Below are positions 38,579 to 49,870 of a DNA stretch of 64,000 nucleotides, one piece after another. The stretch covers positions 2,108,001-2,172,000 of the forward strand of contig NC_058147.1 in assembly GCF_011075055.1 (NCBI RefSeq). The letters run 5' to 3'. Made by a program: the position numbers and the translations under genes. This stretch comes from Mangifera indica (taxonomy: Eukaryota > Streptophyta > Magnoliopsida > Sapindales > Anacardiaceae). Every line of letters begins with the position of its first letter. The stretch's first letter is position 1. The notes beneath the pieces are model-generated. The model was not told the DNA's origin. It worked only from the letters and a program-made list of their open reading frames with translations, and did no database searches.

Positions 38579-41500
38579 TAACTATCCCCCCAACACCTTG
38601 ATTATCTTAAAAACCTCCAACTCATAATCCAAATCAAAACTTCTACAATTTTTCAAGCCCTACATCCATTCCACAAACACGGATTATTTTCATTCTTTTT
38701 CAGATACCACTGAACAACCCTCTTGCTCTCCCTTCCTCTCTTTCTGTCTCTCTAAGATCCTAAAGTAACTGGACTAATATCTTCAACAAAAGTCCAGATT
38801 CTGGAACCCAATTAATAGCAGTGTTTGTAATAAGCATATGTAGGCGCTTATTCTTACTCGATATGACCTTAGCTATAATAATACCAAGAGGGACCTCCTA
38901 TCTATTGAATAGAATAAACAATGTTTAAAAGCCATTAGCCACTAATATTATCTTTACTTTTCTTTGTGTATTATTATCTATTTCTTTTATTGCCGAAGAA
39001 TTGACAAGTTGGAGAGGAAATAAGGTTGAAAGCTGAATTAACAAGCCCAAATCTAACCATGGTTAACTTTTTTAGGGTTTGTATTGTACAGACTGGATGA
39101 CTTATTCGTAAATGTGAATAGTGGGCGTTTTTTTTTTTTTCAGGTGACTCAGACTCAAGTGTCACAGTCGACCGCCCTCCCCACTTGTGCCTGGCGGCCC
39201 TGCCCTGGGTCCTCTTCCAAAGTCCAAATAAGCTCATCTCAGGACAACCTGCCTCATAGATTTACTTTTTAATATAATAATGATTAGATTTTTATTATTG
39301 TAATTAATTAAAATAACCATAATTTAAGAGTTTTGGAGACAAATGATTATAGGAAAGGATGAACGAAATTATGGAATCAATCTTAATGTTTCAACAATTT
39401 TCCTTACTTATACCTAGTTAATTTATATATTTTATTTTTTTAAATGTTGATATTACCCTTTGTATTTTTATATTAAAATTTCTTTTTTTATATTAATTTT
39501 GGATCGAACTATTAGATCAAAATTATTACAAAAATCATTTCTCCAAAACTTGTGAAAGGAGAGAGTTTACCCCCTTAGCTTTAGCTACGTGCCTTTGTTT
39601 ATATATATATGTATATCATGCTTATATATATGGTGATGTTGACAACTATTTAATCTCCAAGGTGTTATGTTAATTCATATGAGACCTTGTTATCCAACAA
39701 TGGGCAAAGGACCCATTATACAATGAGTGAGTAAATAGTGTTAAAAATAAGTTAAGCTGAGCTCAAATAAGATTTAATTTATTTTGAATTAGGTTCAGTT
39801 TAGATTTATTGAGCTTGTCCAATCACATATTCATGATTGGATTTATGTTTATTGTTTCAGACTCATTCAAACTAAACTCGTTTTGAGTCTGAACAAGTTT
39901 ACTTTGAATCTTGTTTTATTAGTAGGGCCGAAAATGATATTGTTTACTAAGAGTTTAAACGAGTCGTGTTTGACTCATGAATTAAACACAACTTTAATTC
40001 AGATTCAAATTTGAGTTTATTTCTAATTTTATTCTCTAATATGTATTTGAAATAAATTTATTTCCGGTTTGAATTAAATTTATTTTAAATTCAACCTTAA
40101 AAATAAGGGTACAAGGGTGGAGTTCCACAATCACCGAGCAATATTTAACTTTTTGTAATTCGTTTTATATCATAATTCATGTATAGTGAATACAAAATAG
40201 ATTTTTAAGAAATAAAAATATTTAATAATTTGATTTAGTTAGTAAGAAAGAAGGAGAGAGAAGAGAAAATAATAATTTTAAATAAATATATATTTGTTTT
40301 TTATAATCTTGATTGCGTTAGTATTTATTTAAATTGATCTGATTCACAGTCCGTACAATGAAATGATAGAAGTTAGTTGAAGAAAAAAACCAGTGAGAAA
40401 TAAAAATGAAAGTAGAATGTGTTAGCCGAAAGTAATTGATTTTGTTAAAAAAGAAAATGTTTGACCGGCGGGAAAAAGTTAAAGAAATTAATAATAATAA
40501 TAATATAGTCAAAGCTGAGGCGTCTTGTGTTGTTGTGGCTGGCTGTAACATCCATGCGTGTCCTGGAAACGACTTGTTACTTATTACAGCGCGCGTTTAT
40601 GATTGTCTTTGTGGGTTCCATTCCATTCCATCCCATCCAGTCGAATATTACTGTTGGTAAGTTTTTTTTTTTATAATATTGTAATTAATTGCTCCAATTT
40701 TTTACTTTTTACTGTTCCCTAACTTTTAAGGATTAAAGGATACGCGTGTTAACGTCAATGCAGTTTTACTTTTAAACTAATCTTATACCCATTCATTATA
40801 AAATAATAAAATTATATTTATTTTTTTTAAATTAATAATAAAAAATATATTTATTTTAAAATTCGTTTTCATAGAAGATTTAGTAATGATCAACATCTAC
40901 AAGGCTAATAACAAGCTTACAAATATCCTCACTATCTATCCATCGGTCGATTGGGTCAGGACATATTTGTTTTAGTGTGGTCTTTCATTACAAAATTAAG
41001 GTTCGGGTTATGGGTCATAACCTTCTAAGTTATATCTCTATGGTTTTTTTTTTTCGGTCAATCTATTAAAAAATTTATATTTTTAAAATTATCTAAATTT
41101 TATAATTTTTATGGGCTTTTCTCGCAGTTTCCTGACACGCCCTGTCTCAGAATAGGTGTATATTGGGTTTTTTAGCCACTAGGGGTGGATTTAAGCTCCA
41201 ACAAAGCCGAGTTCTAGTTTAATTTAAACCTCAAACCATCAATTCGAATTTGAGCAGTGACATTAGAAAGAAGAAAAATTAGTGAAGAAGAAGAATAATA
41301 ATAAAAAAAAAAAATTAATACAATAACATTTATAAGCCTTTGAATTTGAGTTAAACTAAAGTTTTAATTCAATCTAACATATTCAATTTGGGTATTGAGT
41401 ATAGATTTGAGCTTAAATTGGTTTAAATTGAATTCATTTCAAGATTAAAATGGTAAAAATAGAGATTGCCTACCTAAACATTTGAACTCACAAAAAGATT

Positions 41501-42696
41501 AGTCAATGTCCACATCATATCTGAGCAAATTACAAAACTGTGTGTAGATGATATAATTGTGATTAGACATGTCAATTAGGTTAATCTAAATAGAGGCTCA
41601 ATCTGAAGTTTGAAAATTTGGCCCTTACTCAGAAGTGTTCAATTTAGCATTGTAACATGTCAAGCCCTGCTCATAGATCTTTTTGGACTGAATTATAAAT
41701 TTTAATATTAGACACATAGATTAACCTGACCTAATATTGTTATGAAAAAAAAAAAAAGGCCAAAGCAAGGCTTTTGCGAAGAAGCTTTCAGTTGCTTCTG
41801 CTTGTGGCAGAAGCCATCCTCTAGCTGATCTGTTTTTTGTTTTAATTTTTAATTTTTTAATTTTTTCTATATAAACTACTCTAAATCTTTTATATTTCCA
41901 ATTTTATTTACAAACCTCTTTATCTCAATTTTTTATTATTTTTTTAATCACATTTTCTTTTATAAACTATCTTTCAGAAAAAACTGTCTAAATTTGTAAA
42001 TAATAATTCTTTGTATTTATAATTTCATTTTTATTTCAATTTTATCATTACAAAATATTATAAATAGATTCAATGTCAAATGAATTTAAAAATTTGAATG
42101 TTGATGACGAATAGATAAATGATATGAGATATATATTTTATTTATATTTATAATTATACCATATATAAATTAATTTATTTGTACTATATTATAAACTTAT
42201 AATATTTTTAATCATGTAATCATGATATTCTTTCGTTATAAATGAGATATTATAAATAAAATATTTAAATACTGTACTCAATTTTAATAATTAAAAAATA
42301 ATTTATATTTAAAAATTTTTAAAAATATTTAAATAGGTCAATCTAATTAAGATCCAATCCTATCCAATTCTATATATACCTTTAAAAATTTATAAACTGG
42401 TTGACTCTGAAGGTCTATCATTGTGTGAGTTTAAAGCTTAATCCAGTTCATAAATCTGATAGACCGAGCCAGAACGAGCCCGGTCCATTGACGTGTTTAG
42501 CTGCAATAAATGCTTTATTATGTTTAGCTACTTGATTAGATATGGAAACCTCAGCACTATTTTTCGTCTTCATATCCGACGAGGGTTCATGATTGTGAAG
42601 AAAACTATCTCATTCTTATTTATTAACATTAACTCTCCTGATGTGATTGTTTGAACTGTTTCTATATGTATGTATATATATATACACGAAGAAGAT
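38579..42696. other. Large AT-rich intergenic spacer
   Basis: 38,580-38,760 is the AT-hook gene's upstream side. 39,120-39,260 is an odd GC-rich patch after a poly-T/CAG tract with an 87-codon minus frame, unassigned. 39,740-40,080 and 41,170-41,460 contain diverged TTTGAATT/AACTTAAA-rich sequence, typical of old transposon debris. 41,830-42,330 is nearly pure A/T. No gene recognised. Confidence 0.5.
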
Positions 42697-43008
42697 AAGG
42701 TTAGATTCAAACTGAATCAAATTTAAGTTCAATTTGATTTGTATATAACAGAGTTTGAGTTCGTGAAAGCTAAGTTCAAATTCGATTTAAATTTGGCTTG
42801 CGTCATTTCGATATTAAGTTTTTAACTATTTCGTTATTAAAACAATGTTGTTTTAATATATATTAATAAAACGACGTTATTTTATATCAAAATTTTTAAT
42901 TAAAAATTTTAACGAATAACTCGAGTTCGAACTCGAACAAGAGTATCTTATTTTGAACTCATTTAAATTAAATTTGAATTTAAATAAACTCGATTCAAAT
43001 CTAACCTT
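42697..43008. mobile_element. Inverted-repeat element (MITE candidate)
   Basis: About 312 bases whose ends mirror each other: the left starts AAGGTTAGATTCAAAC and the right ends GATTCAAATCTAACCTT. Further imperfect inverted similarity (TCAAATTTAA versus TTAAATTTGAA) runs inward. No clear target duplication was found and there is no coding content, so the family is unassigned. Confidence 0.5.
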
Positions 43009-44303
43009 CGGTAGAGGGGGTGCTAAATTTGATCGGTAATGGCCCTAAAATTTTTACCTTTTCCTCCCAGACAGAATTTCAATCAGAACTACTTGGTACT
43101 TGAGCCTCTTTATGTTAAATTCGAAAAACTGGGTTATAACAAAGGGGCTCTGAGATATCTATGGAGTTTGTAGAATTTCTGACTGATGATCACCAGGAAA
43201 AATAATCTTTAGAAAACTGCCGACAGCACTTCAATGGCAATGGACCAGCAGCGGATGACTTGACAAGTAATTTCTTACGTTTCTGTAAGTGATTTGCTTT
43301 AATAATTGGGCAAATTTTTTAGGTCCAGTGGGCTTGATGAGTAAAAATAATGACACCATGAATGGAGCCTGAAAATTTCACGCACATCCCTTTCAAAGAG
43401 ACAGCATAGCAGCCTCGTTATTGTGAATTCTCGGCTCGTGATCCGATAAGATCATCATATGAAATGAACAACGTCAGTCAGCAAGGCCCATTGGCCCCAT
43501 ACACACCTCCATATCATTTCACAATTTAAAGACCGGCAATGTCCCATCACTCAATATCATTCTTTTTGGAGATTTTCAGATTACACATCATATGAAAAGT
43601 GGTAATTAAGATCAAAAGTCGTTGAGCTTGAAGCTAGAAAGTGGCAGATTGATGATTATACTAGTACAAAGAAAAGGTTGTGGATGGAAGATTTTCCTGG
43701 TAAGTAAGTATAAGCCTTGTATAATTTTGATTTTATTTTTATTTGTGTTTCTGTTCTGTATTTTTCTAGAGGGAAGGAGGGTTTTTGTTTGTATGTGTGA
43801 CGTGTTTTCTATTTGTTTATAGCCGGCTGGTTCGCCTGTAAGCGTTGCGTTTCTTTTTTGAAGAAGAAAACATTATTAAAGATTTCATGTCGACGTTTTT
43901 CTTGCTCTGAACGGAAAGATTAATGAAGATATGAAAACTGTTGGTGGGTTTTGTAGTAGTTGAACTTCTGTTCTTCCTTGATGGTCTCTGAAAGTTTTTT
44001 ATTTTCATTTTTACTTGAATTCTGAGGAAGGTTTATAATAGTCTTAAACAAAGATTGTTTTCGGCTCTATTTGTAAAGAGAAACTGAATCATTACTTGCC
44101 TGTTTTGTTCTTCTTTTTTCATTGTTTACTCTGAATATTTCTGAAGTTTGAGTGTGAGCTATGTTCTGTTTTGATTTTTACCCCATTTTTACAGGATTTC
44201 TGTTCCTGAATACCAAATCTTTGTTTCATTTTGGCACAGGTTTTTCTGGGTCAGCTGATTTTAACATATGAGAGAATTTCAGTGAGGAATAGGCTCCTGA
44301 ATC
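43009..44303 (+). promoter_or_regulatory. Promoter, leader and probable 5'-UTR intron
   Basis: Upstream region of the gene starting at 44304. A donor CCTG/gtaagt after 43699 and an acceptor ggcacag before 44240 suggest a 540-bp 5'-UTR intron (43700-44239). The intron is T-rich, as usual for plants. Transcription start is not determined. Confidence 0.45.
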
Positions 44304-46366
44304 ATGGAGAATCATTATGAAACACCAAGCAATGGTGAAGGAACTGATCCCAGCCTTCAAATTATCAAATACTCTCCATATCAACCCTCTACCAGATTAT
44401 CATCATCTTGGTTTGATTTGAGAGTTTTTTATGTGAGGATCAGCAATTTTCAGGTTGATGATTTAACCCCTGAATTTCTCACTCTCAGTCATATCCCTTT
44501 AGGCCCTGACACTCTCCTAGAAGTTAATGGTGCTAGAAGTACCATTTGCTCTGATGGCATCTCTTCACTTCTTAGGGGAGATAGGGTCGACAAGAAGTCG
44601 GAAGAAGTCACATTTGTTAGCACAGATAGTATTCGGTTGATGGGAAGTGTGAAATTTGAGGTCTTTGACAAGGAGGATGTCATTTTATCAGGGGTTCTTG
44701 AGATGTCTAGTAGTAATGGCTTCATAGGGGAAGCAAAAAGCAATGTCAAGTGTTGGAGCATGGATTGTGAATCTGAGATCACTGCTGGCACTGGCTTTTT
44801 GAAGGGAAAACATGTCACAGGTCCCGAATCACCATTGCCTACCATTGAGGTTTATGTTGCTGGTTGCTACTCGGGGACACCGATCATCTTAACAAAGACT
44901 TTGCAGCTTTGTTTTCGGAAGAAGCATAACAGGGAAGGCACCTTGGATGCAATCCCGGAGTATGAGACAACTGAAAGTGAGAAAAATCTATCAACTGGAC
45001 TTGCTGCACAGGTAACCTTAATCAAAACTTTTATACATAATGTTCTGTTATTCTTCGGACGAGAGATATACTATAGTGCTGCTCCATAATTGCTTGCATT
45101 AGGCACGTTCATTAGAGATAAAGTCAGCAACATATAGACATGAGACATTGAAATCAAAACTTTGGTAATGCAGAGGATTCCGTCTTACTAGTCTTTTTTT
45201 ATGGCTCTCTGTATGCTTCCTGTCTTGAAACGCGATATAGTAAGAAATCCCATTTGGCACTGGTGTATAGGCTGAAAAATAAAATCTTATCCAAAATGTG
45301 TGTGACACAGAGGAATGGGCAGTGCACAATTTTGAATATTTCTGTTTTGCCAAACCTGACCCGCGGTAGCCCAGGTCATATGGAGATTGGTCTCGATTTG
45401 TGAGGCCCAATATGTCTCAAGCCTCTCCTGGGCATTATCATGTCGGCTTTTGTATCACTGAGAATGTTTTGAATGTGAATTATTTTATCTACTTTCTTGC
45501 ATTATAGGTTCACAAAGCTCACATCAAGTCAATTATTGTTTATGAAACACATCCAATTTGAGGTCTTATTAATGACTATCTATGAACCTGCCTTGAAAAC
45601 TACATGTATTGAATTGCTTTGTTTCTTATATGTCTCACCATATGACCTTAATTTCAATGGGAAATATGTGATGCTTTTTTTCATTCTATGTGGGTGGATT
45701 ACATGTTGAGAGTTAGGTTTTCTTATCACTTCATCTAGACTACTTTCATTTCCACAGCCCCTTCAAACTGCTCATAATTCAATGGAGGACCTTCAATCAG
45801 CGTTTTTCTTCCGTCTTATGAACAAATTCTTCTTACAGATTTCTGCTTGCAAAGCAGTTTCTATTCGCAGCAGAATTTATCCATAGGCTGCTTGACATAC
45901 AGTTTCTATTCAGCAGCATTTGTTCCTTGATCATGACTGTTCCTCTCTATTGACAACTTTAAGAAAATGTGCTTAGCTAGAACATTTCTACAATTCTTTA
46001 AAAAAAAAAGAATTATTACAAACAAACTTCTATATTTTTTATTTTTTTCACCATTATCAGGCTGCCATACCATTCCTATGATGTCTTTCTTTTTACCCGT
46101 GAAACTTTGATTTGGATCAACAGGTAGCTGACTTTGGTAACTACAAACCAGGAAACGATGAAGATTACGACAACATGTGGTGGCGACGAATGGAATACAT
46201 TGACAGTGAAAACGGGGAACTTTCGTGGTTCAATGCTGGCGTGAGGGTTGGAGTAGGGATTGGGCTCGGTACTTGTATAGGACTCAGTATAGGAGTTGGC
46301 TTGCTGGTTCGTTCTTACCAAGCTACTACTGGGAACTTAAAAAGGAGGCTTTCGCGATCCCTTTAA
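44304..46366 (+). CDS. Plant-specific protein ('erythronate-4-P dehydrogenase family' misnomer)
   Basis: Two exons, 44304-45011 and 46124-46366, join at phase 0 around a 1.1-kb intron, giving 316 residues. It matches a conserved plant family (as I recall, Arabidopsis At1g01500, At1g19400 and At1g75180). Landmarks are WFDLRVFYVRISNFQVD, HIPLGPDTLLEVNG and the C-terminal MWWRRMEYIDSENGELSWF. Databases often call it erythronate-4-phosphate dehydrogenase family, but I see no NAD-binding GxGxxG fold or dehydrogenase catalytic residues. The beta-rich first 230 residues and a Gly-rich hydrophobic segment (about 274-298, with repeated GVG/GLG) near the C-terminus suggest a tail-anchored or membrane-associated protein instead. 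Function unknown. Confidence 0.88.
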
Positions 46367-46943
46367 TCTGAGCTGCTATAATCTTCAGCTCCTTCCCACG
46401 TAATCCAAAAGCTGTAACCGTGTCCTTTTAACCACAGATGTTGATATGAAGGTTATACATATAATTAAGCTTGTATGACTTGAATTTCCGTGTAAATAAA
46501 TCTGATTCTGTGAAGCTCAGGTTGCATTTGATTTTGCTGTCATGGAAGAGGTGAATTATTGTGACTATTTAAGATCTGAATAATACCTTGCCAAATTTTC
46601 TGGACCCTAGATTCAGTTCATGAAGACATGCAGGGAAAAAAAAGAAAACTGTAGCTCTTGCGCTGCAATTATCTTATGCTTTATTTCGTTGTACCAGAAA
46701 GAAAACTAAGCATGGCTGATTTCGAAAATTTAACTACAATGTGCTAAAGCTCAGCTGCAAATTTAGGGATAACAACAGAACGAGAACCATTATCTTATGC
46801 TTTATTTCGTCGTACCAATTTAGCGTCTGTGTTAAAAGCGGAAGGAAAAAGAGACAACATTTTCCATCCTGTCTCATAAGCAAGTGATCCTTTTACCTGT
46901 TCTCTGATTCACTGTGTCTATAGTTCACTGCATTGATGGCAGC
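46367..46943. other. Convergent 3' intergenic region
   Basis: Holds the 3' UTRs of the preceding plus-strand gene and the following minus-strand Sec14-like gene. A short direct repeat, ATTATCTTATGCTTTATTTCG, occurs at about 46668 and 46789. No gene seen. Confidence 0.5.
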
Positions 46944-48648
46944 TCAGCTGGCGGATGGTGCAACACAGACTGGCTCAGGCACCACCTCAGCTCCAGCATG
47001 CCCCTTACTAACAAGTTGGAGTTTGTCATCAAATCCCCACAAAGTTGCAGATTTTGCATCATCTTGAACCATCATTTTGGAGAACTCTTCATGATCATAG
47101 TTGAGTGTAGCTTTCCCTCCGAAATCAGTCGGGAGATTTTCCTCATCAAAATATGAGCTCATGAGATCAACGCTTTCTTTATTCTTGGGATACACAAATT
47201 TCACCTTCTGAAATGTTTTTGGATCCAAAAAGTACTTGACAACCTGCCGACGTAGAGGCATAGCATGTTAATTTTGCTGAAACGTCATTCATCAAAAGCT
47301 GATGAAGAAGTACAAATAACTCAACAAGGAATTAACAGATGCGACCAAAACTAAGAGAAACACGTTAAATTCAATTGCCAGGAAAGTGATCACATTCAAA
47401 CAGCACGGATACAACATTCCTTTCCTTTATACATCTTTCCTCTCTCTCATTCTAACAAGTAGTTCAGGATTTAGAACTGTAAAATGCATGCACAGGATTT
47501 AGAGCATGGTTCGAAATTTTCACTCATTAGAAAAAAATTAGTCAGTATAAATCTAACAAGATTATAATGCAGTAGAGAAAAGCTGAATCCAAACCTTCCA
47601 AAATGCTTCAAAAATGCGTGGGGGGTTGTAAAGAAATGCTAAAGCTAGCCTCTCAGGGTAGTGGCTTTGTAATATATGGATAGTTTCTCGAGCTGTTTTG
47701 ACGGGAACACTGTTACTTAGAGACCACCCTGTGAAGTCTATCAACCATGACATTTGTTCTTGACCCTCTGGAAGGTTCAGTATTGCATTCTCTATGAGAT
47801 AGACTAGATGCCGCATCTGATTGTCTATTGATGCTGTGTTCTGCAACAGTAATGGTAGCAAACAGTTTTAAGACAGTTAAATCCTCAAAAAATATGATGA
47901 CAACTACCAAAAGAACTTACTTGTAATCCTGGTCTCAATATAAGAACACTCCTGCCATGGCGGTCATGGAAACTAGCTCTGAACAATTTTCCAGTTTCAC
48001 CTTCAACAGCAACTTCACCCTGTTAACAAATCCCTTAAAATGATTAGCAAAAGATCAACCATACAGCCTTGAAGAAGGAACGACCTATCATTATCATTTC
48101 TAATATTATTAGTTCATGCAGGAAACTTCAAACCAACTAACCCAACGAATTTCCTCAGGTTTATAGGTTGATCTCCATTTCAGTGAATCTTCCAACATTT
48201 TCTTTGCTTTGTCCACATTCCAGTTCCGAGCTTCAAGATATCTCATGAAACATGCATCGGTGCAGTACTGCAAGCTACGTCCAGATAGTGGTCCAATTGC
48301 AACCTTAAACTCCTTGACCTGCTTGTAGATATCTTCTTTAAAATTAAGGTCGTCTTTGAAAACCAAATTACATACATTATAAATCTGTGAAGTACAGAAC
48401 TATATTTACCAAGTGTAATTTACAAACTTATGGCCTCATAAGAAACATCTGCCTTAATGTATCCCGAATATAGGAATATTAAACATTGTTTGTTTAACTG
48501 GACCATCAATCAAATACCAGAAACCCAAATATATGATTATTATGAACAAATGAAGCAGTCAAATCAATTGATTTATCACCTTTGACTCACGATGCAAGGT
48601 ATCATTCTCTGGCTGGTCCTGATGAGAATTATTCCTACGGCGAAACAT
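46944..48648 (-). CDS. Sec14-like CRAL-TRIO phosphatidylinositol transfer protein
   Basis: Five coding exons join at phase 0: 48580-48648, 48318-48142, 48019-47921, 47840-47595, 47243-46944, giving 296 residues. A short basic N-terminus (MFRRR) precedes the CRAL-TRIO N-terminal helices (about 37-75, YLEARNWNVDKAKKML, KWRSTYKPEEIRW). The lipid-binding CRAL-TRIO domain follows, with GRSVLILRPG, MSWLIDFTGW, HYPERLALAFLYNPPRIFEAFWK, LDPKTFQKVKFVYP and LPTDFGG. The family exchanges phosphatidylinositol and phosphatidylcholine and supports phosphoinositide signalling. This is the single-domain branch (like At1g75170 by recollection), without a nodulin or GOLD domain. The ATG at 48648 follows an acceptor at 48684, so a 5'-UTR intron of about 1.1 kb (48684-49781) is likely. 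Confidence 0.92.
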
Positions 48649-48683
48649 ACTGATTGATTGCTCAATTTGTCAACCGAATCAAC

Positions 48684-49781
48684 CTATAAGATCAAGAGTT
48701 GGCAAAGAAATACATTAATAGACTTCTTATACTCTTACTTAAAGACAGGGTTACTGCTTTTGATAAAATTCACATGCATGTAACTCAAGAAAAAGGGAGA
48801 TCACATGGTTTGATGCCTATACACAAAACTAACTCAAGTATCATAGCGGGGACAAAGGCATGATCAGGAAACACCAAATTCTATCAAATATAAAAAATAT
48901 CAAAGTCAAAATGTTGAAATTTTATGCTTGGCCGAAACTCAAGCCCACCTAGATTAGGTAAGAATACTAGTAGTCAAAATAATTACAGACACAAGATTAG
49001 CAGAAATGTGTATGTACTCAAAGAAAAGCTTTAATGTTCAAGCTATAGATCAAACTCATTGACTGTATTTTATTTGCAGCTTGCAATTAGTGGGCCATAT
49101 TCAGGGTTTGATTTCATATCATTGGATTTGTAACAGATCTACGAAATGATTTAAAAAAAATTATCAACAGCCCGCATAAGCAATTCCAATAATAGAGTAG
49201 TTACCTCCAGATAGTTTCATAAGAGAAAAAATAATAATATCAGTAGATGAAACGTCATGATTTAAGCAAACATCCACCAGCCCTTTCAATTTTTTTAAAA
49301 GCATAAGCTGATCCAATCGAAACCCAGTTAAACAAGCAACTAACAGAAGCTAAAAACTACGGAGATTACATCTGCAGATTAATTGACTTGAAAAGAGAAT
49401 ATTATAGTTCACTTCAAATAGAAAATCCCCAAAAAAATTCACTATTCGCTCAGCAAATTAACAAACTATGGAAACTACATCTGCAGATTAATTGACTACG
49501 GAGATTAAAGCTGTAGATTAATTGACTTGAAAAGAGAAAATTAAAGTTCAGTTCACATAGAAAATCCCAAAAAAAAAATCGTTATTGACTCAGCAAATTA
49601 ACAAACTAGACCAACCGAGATGGATGTTTCAATTTTTTTTTAATATGGGGATACCTGGAAACGAAAATATCCAAGATCAAAATATACAAAAAGAATTCAA
49701 AACCCAAACAAACAAAGAAATCAAATGATAAACGAAATCACTAAAGAGAAGAAAATAGATAAAGGAAAGAAAAAACATTAC
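48684..49781 (-). other. Probable 5'-UTR intron of the Sec14-like gene
   Basis: Read on the minus strand, a donor CACA/gtaatg after 49782 and acceptor tcttatag before 48683 bracket an AT-rich interval without coding potential. The presumed first exon (49782 to about 49870) is GA-rich, with GAGGAGGAGGAG, as in many plant leaders. Inside the intron, 49355-49480 and 49440-49615 hold degenerate repeats of CTGCAGATTAATTGACT-type sequence. Confidence 0.5.
49355..49615. repeat. Degenerate tandem repeats in the leader intron
   Basis: The block ACTACGGAGATTACATCTGC...ATTAATTGACTTGAAAAGAG, then ATAGAAAATCCC and CAGCAAATTAACAAACTA, occurs twice with a spacing of about 140 bases. A shorter third copy of the first part (GGAAACTACATCTGCAGATT) lies between. 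The copies are diverged by several substitutions and indels. Confidence 0.7.
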
Positions 49782-49870
49782 TGTGCAGCGAATCTCCTCC
49801 TCCTCCTCTTCGCCAGAGAGAAAGTGGTTCAACAAAAAGACATGAAAGGAAAACGAGTACAAAAAAGAAC

